Position numbers and translations under genes: made by a program
Part shown: positions 22,066 through 29,449 of the stretch, in pieces
Layout of the letters: every line of letters starts with the position of its first letter
Numbering within the stretch: the first letter of the stretch is position 1
Virus record (IMG/VR): IMGVR_UViG_3300029267_004595
Span: 1-50,793 of that record
Source: a virus
Reading direction: 5' to 3' (one strand)
DNA: 50,793 nucleotides
The notes under the pieces: generated by a model
Database searches by the model: none
What the model was told of the DNA's origin: nothing
What the model saw: the letters and a program-made list of their open reading frames with translations, nothing else

Positions 22066-23067
22066 ATGTCTGGGTACACATCAGAAGCATTTCAGTCCAA
22101 AGTTGAATCAGCAGCCAAAGTCATCGAAACAATTCCTGGTTTTGTTGCAGCTATTCGTGACTCGGAAGCACAAAAAAGAGTTACGTCACCCCATGAAATC
22201 GCTTGTGAGTATATTTGGAAGCGATTGGGGATGCTTGGCATCTACAAAGATGCTGACTCTCATGCAATATTGATGAGCGATGACTGCACCGAAGGAGAGG
22301 CTCGTCGAGCTTTTTGTGAAAACGGTGACCCGAATCTTCCTCCGGTACGTTTCAAACGTGTTTGGTCTATTCTTCGCGAAAGCAAACAGGAAAAAGCTGA
22401 GTCGAAGGGAGACCAAGGTGTTGCTGAAGGACTGAACAAACTCAGCGAAAGCATTAAAGAGTCTCTGCGTCCTGTTGGCCAGTGGAAGGACAAAGAGCTG
22501 ATCGAAGTGTATGGTCCGGAATGTGATCCGGAAATTGTTCATGCGTTGCAAGAACGTAGCCATGGGCGACCATTCATAGCTTTCTCTGATGAGAAAGATT
22601 TGGTGGTTGATGTCGAGTTGTCACTCAGAATGTTGCGGGAAGCGCGTCGGAGGGAAACACCTGTAAACTATCAGGTTGCTGATTGTTTGAAAAGGCTATA
22701 TCCTGCTGGTGAATTTCCGCATATGTTCTATTACGAGTGTCCATTCCACAAAGGAACTTTGCTGGTTGAAGGATTTTGTGACCAAGCAAAAGTGATGTGG
22801 AGTGGTGTTGACTATGAATGCATGCAGTTTGCTCGTATTGCTCAGGAGTTGGATGAAATAGGCAGGGGTAAGCCAAGCATGCGTCAGTTTGTTAACACAG
22901 CTCGCCAGGAAGGAGTTGATGGGTTGCGAAAGGATTACCCTCATGTTGCTTTGGTTTTTGATGAGCGCAAAGAAGAGGGTGATTTGCCGAGTCTGAAGAT
23001 TCGGATGTCAGATACATCGAGTCGGCGAGTTGCTGATCCGATGAACCCTGGCAAGCAACGTTGGTAA
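22066..23067 (+). CDS. Conserved-looking hypothetical protein
   Basis: 333 residues; ATG preceded by GAAAGGAGTAAAAC. Residues 1-100 form a helical region (SPHEIACEYIWKRLGMLG) with a short charged linker at 105-130; residues 140-260 are mixed alpha/beta with CPFHKGTLLVEGFCDQ and MWSGVDYECMQFARIA, where three cysteines and a histidine could bind metal. The C-terminus is basic. The gene follows a structured leader and is separated from the next gene by a long hairpin, so its expression seems to be individually controlled. No family recognised. Confidence 0.65.
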   Translation: MSGYTSEAFQSKVESAAKVIETIPGFVAAIRDSEAQKRVTSPHEIACEYIWKRLGMLGIYKDADSHAILMSDDCTEGEARRAFCENGDPNLPPVRFKRVWSILRESKQEKAESKGDQGVAEGLNKLSESIKESLRPVGQWKDKELIEVYGPECDPEIVHALQERSHGRPFIAFSDEKDLVVDVELSLRMLREARRRETPVNYQVADCLKRLYPAGEFPHMFYYECPFHKGTLLVEGFCDQAKVMWSGVDYECMQFARIAQELDEIGRGKPSMRQFVNTARQEGVDGLRKDYPHVALVFDERKEEGDLPSLKIRMSDTSSRRVADPMNPGKQRW

Positions 23068-23074
23068 TTAGAAT

Positions 23075-23133
23075 TCTGGTGTCCTGTGGAGTCATTCCAG
23101 TCCTTCTCCTCTCTTGCTCCACAGGACACTGGA
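23075..23133 (+). other. Long RNA hairpin without a T-tract
   Basis: The arms 23075-23091 and 23117-23133 pair over 17 positions (15 Watson-Crick plus two G-T wobbles) around a 25-base pyrimidine-rich loop. There is no run of T after it, so it is not a classical intrinsic terminator; it could be an RNA-processing site, an mRNA stabiliser or a protein-binding site. It fills the gap between two uncharacterised genes. Confidence 0.6.
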
Positions 23134-23155
23134 TTTACTATGAAAGGAAGACATC

Positions 23156-24223
23156 ATGTATGCTACGAAGGTCGCAAAGAAAGGCTACGTCCATTCTATG
23201 ATGCATGCTGGTTTTCAAGCCAGGTTGATGAAAGCAAGGCGTTTGGAGGATACTGAACGCGTTCATGTTTTGCCTCCTGGACAACCTATTCCTATTTTTC
23301 CTATTGCTGCATTGCCAGGAGCGCCTAAAGAATGGGTACGTGAAGCGGGTACGTATGTATGTCCTGTAGATGTGGGTTGGGGATTGTGGTTTGATTGGAC
23401 AATGAATGACAGTTTGAATACAGCTGTTATCCCCAGCGTAAAAGGGATGAATCCAATCACTGGGAGAAAGTTGGAAGGACTCCAGCTTGAGCAATTTGCC
23501 GATAAGTGCCCCAAACACGGTAAGCCATTTGCTCATGGAAGGCATTGCGAAGAGTGTGGTTATGAATGGCCTCCTCAAAACTATGTCTGTGCTCCCAACA
23601 CATTATGGTGGGATGGGTTCAGACAGCCAGATGGAACTGTACGTCAGTTTTTCTTCACAGATGAGGACAAGCGAGACATTGCCAATTTGGTGATTGGCAA
23701 AGAAAATACGGTTCCTGCGTTTGGTTTTGCATTCTACAGACCAAAAACTCCTCGTACTCCTCCTCCAAAAATAACGCGCTACAGTGGTATTAGTGGACAA
23801 AGTGTAGGCGGGTGGGACTCAGACTATGAGACGTATGATTCTGGAAGTATTCAAGTCCAGTCTTTGTATGCAAGTAATACTTCTGCTGATGCGAGTAAAA
23901 GCTATAGTTCTACTGGTTTGTCTCAAAAGTTTGGCGGAATGATTAGAGGGCTTGACCCAAGCTATAAAGCAAAAGCAAGGAAGGCTCAAACAGCAAAGTC
24001 AGTAAAGCGTAGCAAAAGTGTAAGTGTTGGAGCTGGTGCTAAGATTCATCAAGACCTTGAAACAGATAGCCTTGGTTTGGAAGGTTGGCAAGACAAGCAT
24101 TCAGCTGTAATTCGGTTGTATTTCTGTTTTGAAGAGCAATTTGAAAGGATTGTGGAACAGGGTGGAGTTAAGGAGTTCAAATCCGATGACCAAGGTTATT
24201 TGAAGGATTTGCCTGTAGGATAA
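23156..24223 (+). CDS. Uncharacterised protein with treble-clef-like cysteines
   Basis: 355 residues with GAAAGGAAGACATC upstream. Residues 60-205 look like a well-conserved domain (GTYVCPVDVGWGLWFDWT, CPKHGKPF...HCEECGYEWPPQ, LWWDGFRQPDGTVRQFFFT, PAFGFAFYRPK), with the CxxH and CxxC pairs forming a zinc site. Residues 215-280 are Ser/Gly/Tyr-rich and probably disordered. The last 70 residues (SVGAGAKIHQDLETDSLGL, then AVIRLYFCFEEQF) form a second small domain. The pattern of aromatic conservation looks like an existing but unnamed family; no function is assigned. Confidence 0.6.
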   Translation: MYATKVAKKGYVHSMMHAGFQARLMKARRLEDTERVHVLPPGQPIPIFPIAALPGAPKEWVREAGTYVCPVDVGWGLWFDWTMNDSLNTAVIPSVKGMNPITGRKLEGLQLEQFADKCPKHGKPFAHGRHCEECGYEWPPQNYVCAPNTLWWDGFRQPDGTVRQFFFTDEDKRDIANLVIGKENTVPAFGFAFYRPKTPRTPPPKITRYSGISGQSVGGWDSDYETYDSGSIQVQSLYASNTSADASKSYSSTGLSQKFGGMIRGLDPSYKAKARKAQTAKSVKRSKSVSVGAGAKIHQDLETDSLGLEGWQDKHSAVIRLYFCFEEQFERIVEQGGVKEFKSDDQGYLKDLPVG

Positions 24224-24235
24224 GGAGAGCATGAA

Positions 24236-24379
24236 ATGAGAATGCTATGTCCAACATGTCGTGGAAAGGGTAGTATTCCTGATCCGAAGTACATTGGAGT
24301 CCCAATGTTTTATTGCGGTCCCAACGGTGAGAGATGCCCCACATTACTTGTCAAACGTGTGGAGGGACTGGTTGGGTAG
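24236..24379 (+). CDS. Short zinc-ribbon ORF, probable N-terminal half of a frameshifted protein
   Basis: 47 residues starting at the second ATG after TAAGGAGAGC (the first, at 24231, hits a stop after two codons). It contains one DnaJ-type repeat (CPTCRGKG) and then YCGPNGERCP just before frame is lost. A -1 slip on the TGC CCC A sequence near 24335 would continue into the next open frame as ERCPHITCQTCGGTG, giving two regularly spaced CxxCxGxG repeats. It may be made as a short protein, as the front part of a fused product, or be a broken gene. Confidence 0.45.
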   Translation: MRMLCPTCRGKGSIPDPKYIGVPMFYCGPNGERCPTLLVKRVEGLVG

Positions 24380-24600
24380 AACAAGCGGAACGTATGCCTA
24401 TTATCAAGGTTGACATTCCAGAAAAAACAAGAGAATGTCCTACTTGTGGACAGCCTTTGCCTTCTCCAAAATGTTTGAAATGCGGGGATACTGGGCAGAT
24501 TCCAAAGTCAAACGGAAAAAAGTGGTGGGTAGAACGTTGTGATTGTGGAGCTATTCCACCTCAACCTCAGTTTTCGTATTCTGTGACAAGTAGAGGTTGA
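24334..24600 (+). CDS. Zinc-ribbon protein with DnaJ-type CxxCxGxG repeats
   Basis: 88 residues if started at ATG 24334, which has GGTGAGAG upstream within the overlapping frame. CQTCGGTG (about 5-12), CPTCGQPL (about 35-42) and CLKCGDTG (about 47-54) plus CDCG give two zinc sites. The first CQTCGGTG would pair naturally with CPTCRGKG of the overlapping upstream ORF, so the two ORFs may be expressed as one protein. The 3' end is followed by a strong terminator. Confidence 0.55.
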   Translation: MPHITCQTCGGTGWVEQAERMPIIKVDIPEKTRECPTCGQPLPSPKCLKCGDTGQIPKSNGKKWWVERCDCGAIPPQPQFSYSVTSRG

Positions 24601-24627
24601 GAATAAGTTGTGAGTTAACATTGAATT

Positions 24628-24660
24628 ATGGCTGTACTTTTTGGGTACAGCCATTTTTTT
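24628..24660 (+). terminator. Intrinsic terminator
   Basis: ATGGCTGTAC (24628-24637) and GTACAGCCAT (24645-24654) form a perfect 10-bp stem with a 7-base loop, followed directly by a run of seven T. It separates the zinc-ribbon gene from the next transcription unit. Confidence 0.85.
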
Positions 24661-24684
24661 GATAAATGCTCTGTTAATAAAACA

Positions 24685-24690
24685 TATAAT
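24685..24690 (+). promoter_or_regulatory. TATAAT -10-like box after the terminator
   Basis: A perfect TATAAT lies 17 bases before the ATG at 24707, with TTGATA at 24659-24664 (20-base spacer, overlapping the terminator T-run). The short distance to the ribosome binding site (CAAGGAGA) implies a leader of about 10 bases. Only the -10 is convincing. Confidence 0.35.
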
Positions 24691-24706
24691 CACTCAAGGA
24701 GATGCT

Positions 24707-25036
24707 ATGCGTCGACCCCAAGACGAAGAAGAAGATTGGTCTGAACTTTTTGGTTGCAAATTTACGGGGGCAGAAATACGTGAAGCAGCCGATTTCGCAG
24801 ACATGCTGAGTTCGTATGGCACTTTGATGGAGGGCATGCTTATATCTTTCATTCGTGAGAATATGAAGTTGGGCCATCGGCTTTTTCTGATAATGAATCT
24901 TACTCCGAACGAGCTTGGTGTAATGGCTATGAGGGAAAGCGATGATCGACTTACTCATGTGATAAAAGAACGCTGTGGAGAGGAAAATAGAAAAGCAGAT
25001 GGACGCAGCAAGATAATTTTGCCTGGAGAAGCTTAA
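24707..25036 (+). CDS. Acidic helical hypothetical protein
   Basis: 109 residues; ATG 24707 is chosen because AAGGAG sits at the right distance, whereas the longer frame starts inside the terminator. It begins RRPQDEEEDWSELFG and is helical thereafter with a hydrophobic stretch (HRLFLIMNLTPNELG). Located directly upstream of the VWA-like peptidase gene with one base between them. It may be an adaptor for the MoxR/VWA pair. Not recognised. Confidence 0.55.
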   Translation: MRRPQDEEEDWSELFGCKFTGAEIREAADFADMLSSYGTLMEGMLISFIRENMKLGHRLFLIMNLTPNELGVMAMRESDDRLTHVIKERCGEENRKADGRSKIILPGEA

Positions 25037-25037
25037 A

Positions 25038-26264
25038 ATGACAAAAACCAGCTCGAAGAAAATCAATCCCAAAAAAGAAGTGATGATGGGTATTATCGAT
25101 TTGATTAGGCACAAAATCTTTTACGGCCATATCTTGCAGCAACTCACAAAAACGTATGGAGCAGAGAAACTTGGGATTCATACAATGGGTGTCGGGAAAC
25201 GATCAAACGAGCTATTGATAAAGCTCTATGTCTGTGAAGATTTCATTCGTCAGATGTGGGAAAAAGCTAAAGATGATGACCAGGCGGCAAAGTGGCTGCA
25301 AGGAGCTCTTGAACACGAAACACTTCATTTGGTATTTGATCATGTTCCTTTGATGCAAGAATTCACGGATAAAGTACGAGGAAATGTTGCTGTTGATTGT
25401 GTTGTGAATTCGTGTATCAATTCAGAGAACATAATGGACAACTGGGTCACTCCAGATCAGTATGGTTTTGAACCGCACAAGAGTGCATACTGGTATTACA
25501 ACCATCTCAAAGACAATTCAAAGTTTCAAGAACAGTGTAAGAAAGGTGCTTTTGGAGCTGAAGGGTTTATGGAACAAATGATGGGTTCGCATCAAATGTG
25601 GGAAGAAGCAATGAAAGACCCGCTGGTGCGTGAATTCGTCAAAGATATAGTTGCCAAAGCAAAAAATCTGTGTGGAAAGGATTATGGTGATATATCTGGT
25701 GAGGTATTGGCACAGATTGATGATTTGCTCGAAAAGAAAAGGCCAATTGTTCCATGGAATAGAGTTCTTAGACAGTTTGCTGCAAGCGCAACAGAAAGCA
25801 ACCTCAGCTATACTGTGAAGCGTTTGAGCAAGCGTTATGGAACAAGGCCAGGTACGCGTAAAGAAGACGTTTTGAATCTTGCGGTTGCTGTAGATACCAG
25901 TGGCAGCATTTCAGATCAACAGCTGGTGGTATTTTTCAATGAGATTCGGTGGATTTGGAAGAACGGAGCATCAATAACCATTTATGAGGCAGATGCAGCC
26001 ATTTGTGCAGAGTATAAATTCAAAGGAAAATTTACAGGTGAAGTGCATGGTCGTGGTGGAACTGACCTTGAGCCTGTTTTGAAGGAGGTCGAAAGAAGGT
26101 ACGATGCATTGATTTATTTTACTGATTTTTACGCGCCTCATATCAAAAAGAGGTACAACATTCCAATTCTTTGGGTTCTAACTACAGAGTTGTCGCGAGA
26201 AGAGTTTCCTTATCCTTGGGGGCAATTCATCAAAATCGATGATGGTGTTCCTGAAAAAGTTTGA
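25038..26264 (+). CDS. VWA-like metallopeptidase-type protein (COG3864/DUF2201-like)
   Basis: 408 residues. Residues 1-210 are a predicted zinc metallopeptidase-like domain with HETLH (93-97) in LEHETLHLVFDHV, an HExxH-type site. The C-terminal domain is von Willebrand factor A-like: the MIDAS motif DTSGSIS (286-292) and the threonine loop GRGGTD (338-343). This two-domain layout is that of the COG3864 family, which in bacteria is commonly encoded beside a MoxR ATPase. The MoxR partner is here about 19 kb upstream. The pair probably remodels or processes a target protein; the target is unknown. Confidence 0.85.
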   Translation: MTKTSSKKINPKKEVMMGIIDLIRHKIFYGHILQQLTKTYGAEKLGIHTMGVGKRSNELLIKLYVCEDFIRQMWEKAKDDDQAAKWLQGALEHETLHLVFDHVPLMQEFTDKVRGNVAVDCVVNSCINSENIMDNWVTPDQYGFEPHKSAYWYYNHLKDNSKFQEQCKKGAFGAEGFMEQMMGSHQMWEEAMKDPLVREFVKDIVAKAKNLCGKDYGDISGEVLAQIDDLLEKKRPIVPWNRVLRQFAASATESNLSYTVKRLSKRYGTRPGTRKEDVLNLAVAVDTSGSISDQQLVVFFNEIRWIWKNGASITIYEADAAICAEYKFKGKFTGEVHGRGGTDLEPVLKEVERRYDALIYFTDFYAPHIKKRYNIPILWVLTTELSREEFPYPWGQFIKIDDGVPEKV

Positions 26265-26279
26265 TGTTTGGAGGGTAAT

Positions 26280-26615
26280 ATGAAAACGCTGCTTATCGTA
26301 ACGAAACAAACCATCAACAAACATGCCGGTGAAGAGTACGACGATTATATGCTGGTTGAGCCAATGGTAGAGCCAGATGGTCTGCCTGCGGCTGCAAACC
26401 TCATACGCAACAAGGTTCGGGAACTCATTGTGGGGGCACAGAAAGAAGGCGATACTCAAGAAAATCATGTCAAAGTAGAGGTGGATGCTACGCCTCCGTA
26501 TGATGTGATGATAGTCAGTGTCGCCGATTTGATGCAACAAGAAGAAAAAATTCGGGTGGAGTTGCCCGAAAGGTTAACTCGTGGTCAAAACAAGGAACGT
26601 ATTGAGATTGAGTAA
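26280..26615 (+). CDS. Hypothetical protein
   Basis: 111 residues; ATG 26280 follows TTGGAGGGTAAT. The N-terminus MKTLLIVTKQTI is a buried strand but not a signal peptide. The remainder is acidic with alternating strands (NHVKVEVDATPPYDVMIVSVADL). No domain recognised. Located between the VWA-like gene and a degenerate metallopeptidase-like gene, possibly in the same operon. Confidence 0.6.
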   Translation: MKTLLIVTKQTINKHAGEEYDDYMLVEPMVEPDGLPAAANLIRNKVRELIVGAQKEGDTQENHVKVEVDATPPYDVMIVSVADLMQQEEKIRVELPERLTRGQNKERIEIE

Positions 26616-26626
26616 GGAGGTAGTTT

Positions 26627-27124
26627 ATGCCGAAGGTTATTGATTATCATGTTGGTCCCGAAGTGACAGACATCATGGAGAAAATGCTTCAGACGTTTCC
26701 GGAAGTGTTTTCCGGATTTGATGTGAACTTAATTAGCTGTGTTCACACCAAAAACAAAGAAAGTGCAAGAAAGCCTTTGATGTTGAAGGCAGTGAGGTAT
26801 CCGTATGATGTTTGGCTCAACAAGGTTTACATTGTTGAGGTTGCCGAAAAAACGTGGGCAGAAATGGATCAAAAGAGAAAGAACCTTGCAGTATTTCATA
26901 CTATGTGTGCTATTCCTGAAGGAGCTTTTGATCCAGAAAGTAAAGATTATGCTCGGATCAAGCGTCCTGATTATGAGCTGTATGCTGAGGAGTTTGCAGT
27001 TTCTGGAGGAGTCCCAAACTGGATGGAAAATGACGACGCACATGATCCAATGGAAAAATCGAAGAAGAAAAAGGTTGCACGTAATCCAGTGACTGTTGAG
27101 GACGTTGCCAACGTTGGCAGTTGA
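26627..27124 (+). CDS. Degenerate phage-metallopeptidase-like protein
   Basis: 165 residues with AAGGAGGTAGTTT upstream. The architecture of a strand YIVEVAEKTW, a helix EMDQKRKNLAVFHTMCAI, and a later DYELYAEEFAVSGGVPNW recalls the putative phage metallopeptidase family (PhageMetallopep), where the helix normally carries HELxH. Here only the first histidine remains (HTMC), so catalysis is unlikely if the assignment is right. The C-terminus is basic (KSKKKKVARNP). Confidence 0.45.
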   Translation: MPKVIDYHVGPEVTDIMEKMLQTFPEVFSGFDVNLISCVHTKNKESARKPLMLKAVRYPYDVWLNKVYIVEVAEKTWAEMDQKRKNLAVFHTMCAIPEGAFDPESKDYARIKRPDYELYAEEFAVSGGVPNWMENDDAHDPMEKSKKKKVARNPVTVEDVANVGS

Positions 27125-27126
27125 TA

Positions 27127-27789
27127 ATGTTCAACAAGCATCTTAAAGAGTTTCTTTCAACTCCAGTAGAAAAACGACGCCAAATGAAATTTGGCGTCAA
27201 GCGAGGATTGTATAACAAGCCCCGAGGAGAATTTACGTGTGACGAATTGGTTTTGTGGGCGAAGAGCAATAATGTAAGAACTGTTGCTCAGCTTAAGAAA
27301 AATCGTGGTTTTGGTGACCCAAATTTGAATAGTTTCGTAAAAGCGTTTGGGTCATGGTCTGAATTCAAAAAAGTTGCTTTTGGGAGTAAACCCGAAGAAG
27401 AAGTGGGTGGAAAAACGCCTGCTGATCCCTTGTATATCCTTAAGTTAATGGTAGCAAACAACATATGCACTGCTGAGCAGTATCGTAAATTACGTTGTCA
27501 TAGGCCCGATATTGTTCCCTCTATCAACCAAGTATATGGGCAATTTGGTCGTTGGACAACTGCAACATATTGGGCTGACCGGTTATCTGTAACAAAAACT
27601 GCGGAAAAGTATATACGTATGAGGGATAGATTAGGTAGGTGGCCAACTCCTACGGAGTGTAAACAGGCTCGGATAGATATTGCTAAATTGGTTAGTATTC
27701 ATGACGGTTCCAAGAAGGCTCTGGATGCTTTTCTTGAAAAGATGGAGAGATTAGATGAGGAGCGAAGAACAAGTCCGGGAACGGTTTAA
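27127..27789 (+). CDS. DNA-binding protein with homing-endonuclease-associated-like repeats
   Basis: 220 residues; ATG 27127 preferred over the TTG two codons earlier. Residues 61-86 (GFGDPNLNSFVKAFGSWSEF) and about 130-152 (PSINQVYGQFGRWTTATYWA) match the HNH_repeat pattern in which a helix is followed by FGSW and a second helix. A third partial unit is MRDRLGRWPTPTECKQA. Such repeats bind DNA in homing endonucleases and in transcription factors. No HNH or GIY-YIG nuclease motif is present, so this is more likely a regulator or a nuclease-less remnant. Confidence 0.55.
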   Translation: MFNKHLKEFLSTPVEKRRQMKFGVKRGLYNKPRGEFTCDELVLWAKSNNVRTVAQLKKNRGFGDPNLNSFVKAFGSWSEFKKVAFGSKPEEEVGGKTPADPLYILKLMVANNICTAEQYRKLRCHRPDIVPSINQVYGQFGRWTTATYWADRLSVTKTAEKYIRMRDRLGRWPTPTECKQARIDIAKLVSIHDGSKKALDAFLEKMERLDEERRTSPGTV

Positions 27790-28210
27790 CCAGCTCTATG
27801 AGCGGGAGCTGGACAAAAAAAAGAAAAAATTTTTATCTTGCAATTTTCGGAATTGTGTGTATAATGATATACACCGGGTAAAAGGGAATGGCTCGTTCGG
27901 GTTTTGTCACAATCCTATTGTGGTGTCTCGAACGAAACAATTTCTTTTTGTCTGCAATGATGAGCAAACTGCCAAAAAGTGCAGATACTATAAATGCAAA
28001 AACAACGAGCAAGCAGTAGTTGAATCATTTCACAGCGAACTTAAAAGCCCAGCTATCTGTGGGCAAAAATATCCGAAGCTTGCAGTGCTGTTGTGGTTTC
28101 TCCAGCGCATGCCTGATGCGGAAGAAGCTACACGCTTCAAAAGGCTCTGCGGTTGTGCTAAAGACCTCTTTAGGTCTTTAAGGTGTCTGCTAACTTTTCG
28201 ATGGTTTTGA
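27755..28210 (+). CDS. Cysteine-rich hypothetical protein
   Basis: 151 residues, overlapping the preceding gene by 35 bases (ATG 27755 with GGAGAG upstream). Cysteines cluster at CNFRNC (about 29-34), FGFC, VCND, KKCRYYKC, then CGQKY and LCGC, enough for two zinc sites. The last 20 residues coincide with an 8-bp perfect hairpin in the DNA (28160-28179). Function unknown. Confidence 0.5.
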   Translation: MRSEEQVRERFNQLYERELDKKKKKFLSCNFRNCVYNDIHRVKGNGSFGFCHNPIVVSRTKQFLFVCNDEQTAKKCRYYKCKNNEQAVVESFHSELKSPAICGQKYPKLAVLLWFLQRMPDAEEATRFKRLCGCAKDLFRSLRCLLTFRWF

Positions 28211-28222
28211 CGAGGGTTGCCT

Positions 28223-28918
28223 ATGACACCGCATTGGTATTGTTTTCTTCTCGACAATCAAAAAACTCGTGGCATTGGAGACTTGGAAAAGTTTCTGCAT
28301 CGAGAAATGGTTGACATATTTGGTGACGATTTTTGTGAGCTAAAACTTATAGGGCAACGTGTCACAGATAATAATTTTGAGATGCAATCAGAGAGTTATT
28401 TTTTTGTCCAATGTCACGACTACCAAAATCATGCTCACAAGGTCAAAAACAGCTCTGCAATATCCATAGTTTTGCCTTCGGTTGATGCACCCATTCCTGT
28501 TGCCATCAAAGACATTGAAAATTTTGCATCTACCACCGCTCAACTGAATAGTATTCCAGGTAGGGTTTCAGTAGGCGATATGGTCAAGGTAAAAGCTGGT
28601 CATCTCAAGAATCTTTATGGAATTGTTCTAAGTGGTTGTCAAAGAGATGGTTATATGGTGCTTTTTAGGTTGTATAGTTGTCAGCTTGTTGAAAAGTTAC
28701 GTCACAGCAATTTGGTTGTACAGGGGAGTATTTTTCGATACGTTCGGTTTCCGGTGATATCTGACGAGGATGGGGTAGTTGCGGAGGATATACTGTCGGA
28801 AATAGTGCCCTTAGAGGTGAGATGCCAAATCTGTGAAAATACGATACATAGGAAGTCACATAGAGCAAGCAGCTCGACAGAAGTACCGCAAAAGCACGCA
28901 TGTGCATTTCAATCCTGA
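28223..28918 (+). CDS. NusG/RfaH-like transcription elongation factor
   Basis: 231 residues; ATG 28223 has GAGGG six bases upstream. Residues 1-110 fit an NGN domain: HWYCFLLDN at the start, an amphipathic helix, and SYFFVQCHDY where NusG proteins have their GYVFV-type strand. Residues 115-185 are a KOW domain: SVGDMVKVKAGHLKNLYGIVLSG followed by YMVLFRLYSCQLVEKL, matching the VKVxxGPFxGxxG layout. A C-terminal tail contains CQIC. A NusG paralogue placed just before the virion genes suggests phage-specific antitermination or elongation control. Confidence 0.65.
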   Translation: MTPHWYCFLLDNQKTRGIGDLEKFLHREMVDIFGDDFCELKLIGQRVTDNNFEMQSESYFFVQCHDYQNHAHKVKNSSAISIVLPSVDAPIPVAIKDIENFASTTAQLNSIPGRVSVGDMVKVKAGHLKNLYGIVLSGCQRDGYMVLFRLYSCQLVEKLRHSNLVVQGSIFRYVRFPVISDEDGVVAEDILSEIVPLEVRCQICENTIHRKSHRASSSTEVPQKHACAFQS

Positions 28919-29384
28919 AGAGTTGAAGCATAATTTCTCCATTCTCAACCTTCTGAACGATAAAGATAGGGATATTTTGTACCTTATATTTGTATCTAAA
29001 AAGAAGCAAAAGGAGGTACAAAAGATACTGGGTCGAAGCCAACCATCGCTTTGCTACGATATTCGTCGAATTCGAGAACGAGTTCGATTCATTGTGTATT
29101 TGAAGCAAGTCTTTGATATCTATATGGATTTTTTGGAACGGAACAAGGAAGAGTATGAACCCCTTATGCTGCAAACTCTTACGCTAATGTACTATACAAC
29201 CTCTTTTACCTTGACCGCAAAAGTTCTTGGTTGTCATCAGATGTTGGTCAGAAGTCTATTTGAGAAGGCTTTGAGACGAATGAAGGCTTTACAGCATTGG
29301 GAAGTGTACGAGATTTTTTCGGCTATCAATCACAATAAGAACAAAATTCGGCGAATTTATCACCAACGGCGTAAGGAACGCTGA
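28833..29384 (+). CDS. Sigma-region-4-like HTH protein, candidate late regulator
   Basis: 183 residues starting at GTG 28833, overlapping the NusG-like gene by 86 bases. Residues 40-86 read as a sigma-70 region 4 helix-turn-helix: LLNDKDRDILYLIFVSKKKQ, then VQKILGRSQPSLCYDIRRI followed by a basic stretch. A second HTH-like unit is at about 115-155 (TLTAKVLGCHQMLVRSLF). No region 2 is seen, so it may bind promoter DNA with a host sigma or RNA polymerase rather than act as a full sigma factor. The TTTATATT element lies immediately downstream. Confidence 0.6.
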   Translation: MKIRYIGSHIEQAARQKYRKSTHVHFNPEELKHNFSILNLLNDKDRDILYLIFVSKKKQKEVQKILGRSQPSLCYDIRRIRERVRFIVYLKQVFDIYMDFLERNKEEYEPLMLQTLTLMYYTTSFTLTAKVLGCHQMLVRSLFEKALRRMKALQHWEVYEIFSAINHNKNKIRRIYHQRRKER

Positions 29385-29402
29385 TTTCCCCACAATAAAT
29401 TT

Positions 29403-29427
29403 TTTATATTTTCCATTATTATAGAAT
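29403..29427 (+). promoter_or_regulatory. T-rich TTTATATT element, copy 2 (start of virion genes)
   Basis: TTTATATT (29403-29410), a 9-base spacer and TATAGAAT (29420-29427), 23 bases before the ATG at 29450. The copy at 39492 has the same spacer length and the same TATAGAAT. It sits between the sigma-like gene and the first gene of the virion block, where a late promoter is expected. Confidence 0.5.
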
Positions 29428-29449
29428 CCCGCATCATGGAGGTCGTGTC

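Noticed and set aside
28160-28179. Terminator inside the gene at 27755-28210
   Set aside because: An 8-bp perfect stem with a 4-base loop lies inside the coding region and is followed by no T-tract, so it is more likely incidental or a minor RNA structure.
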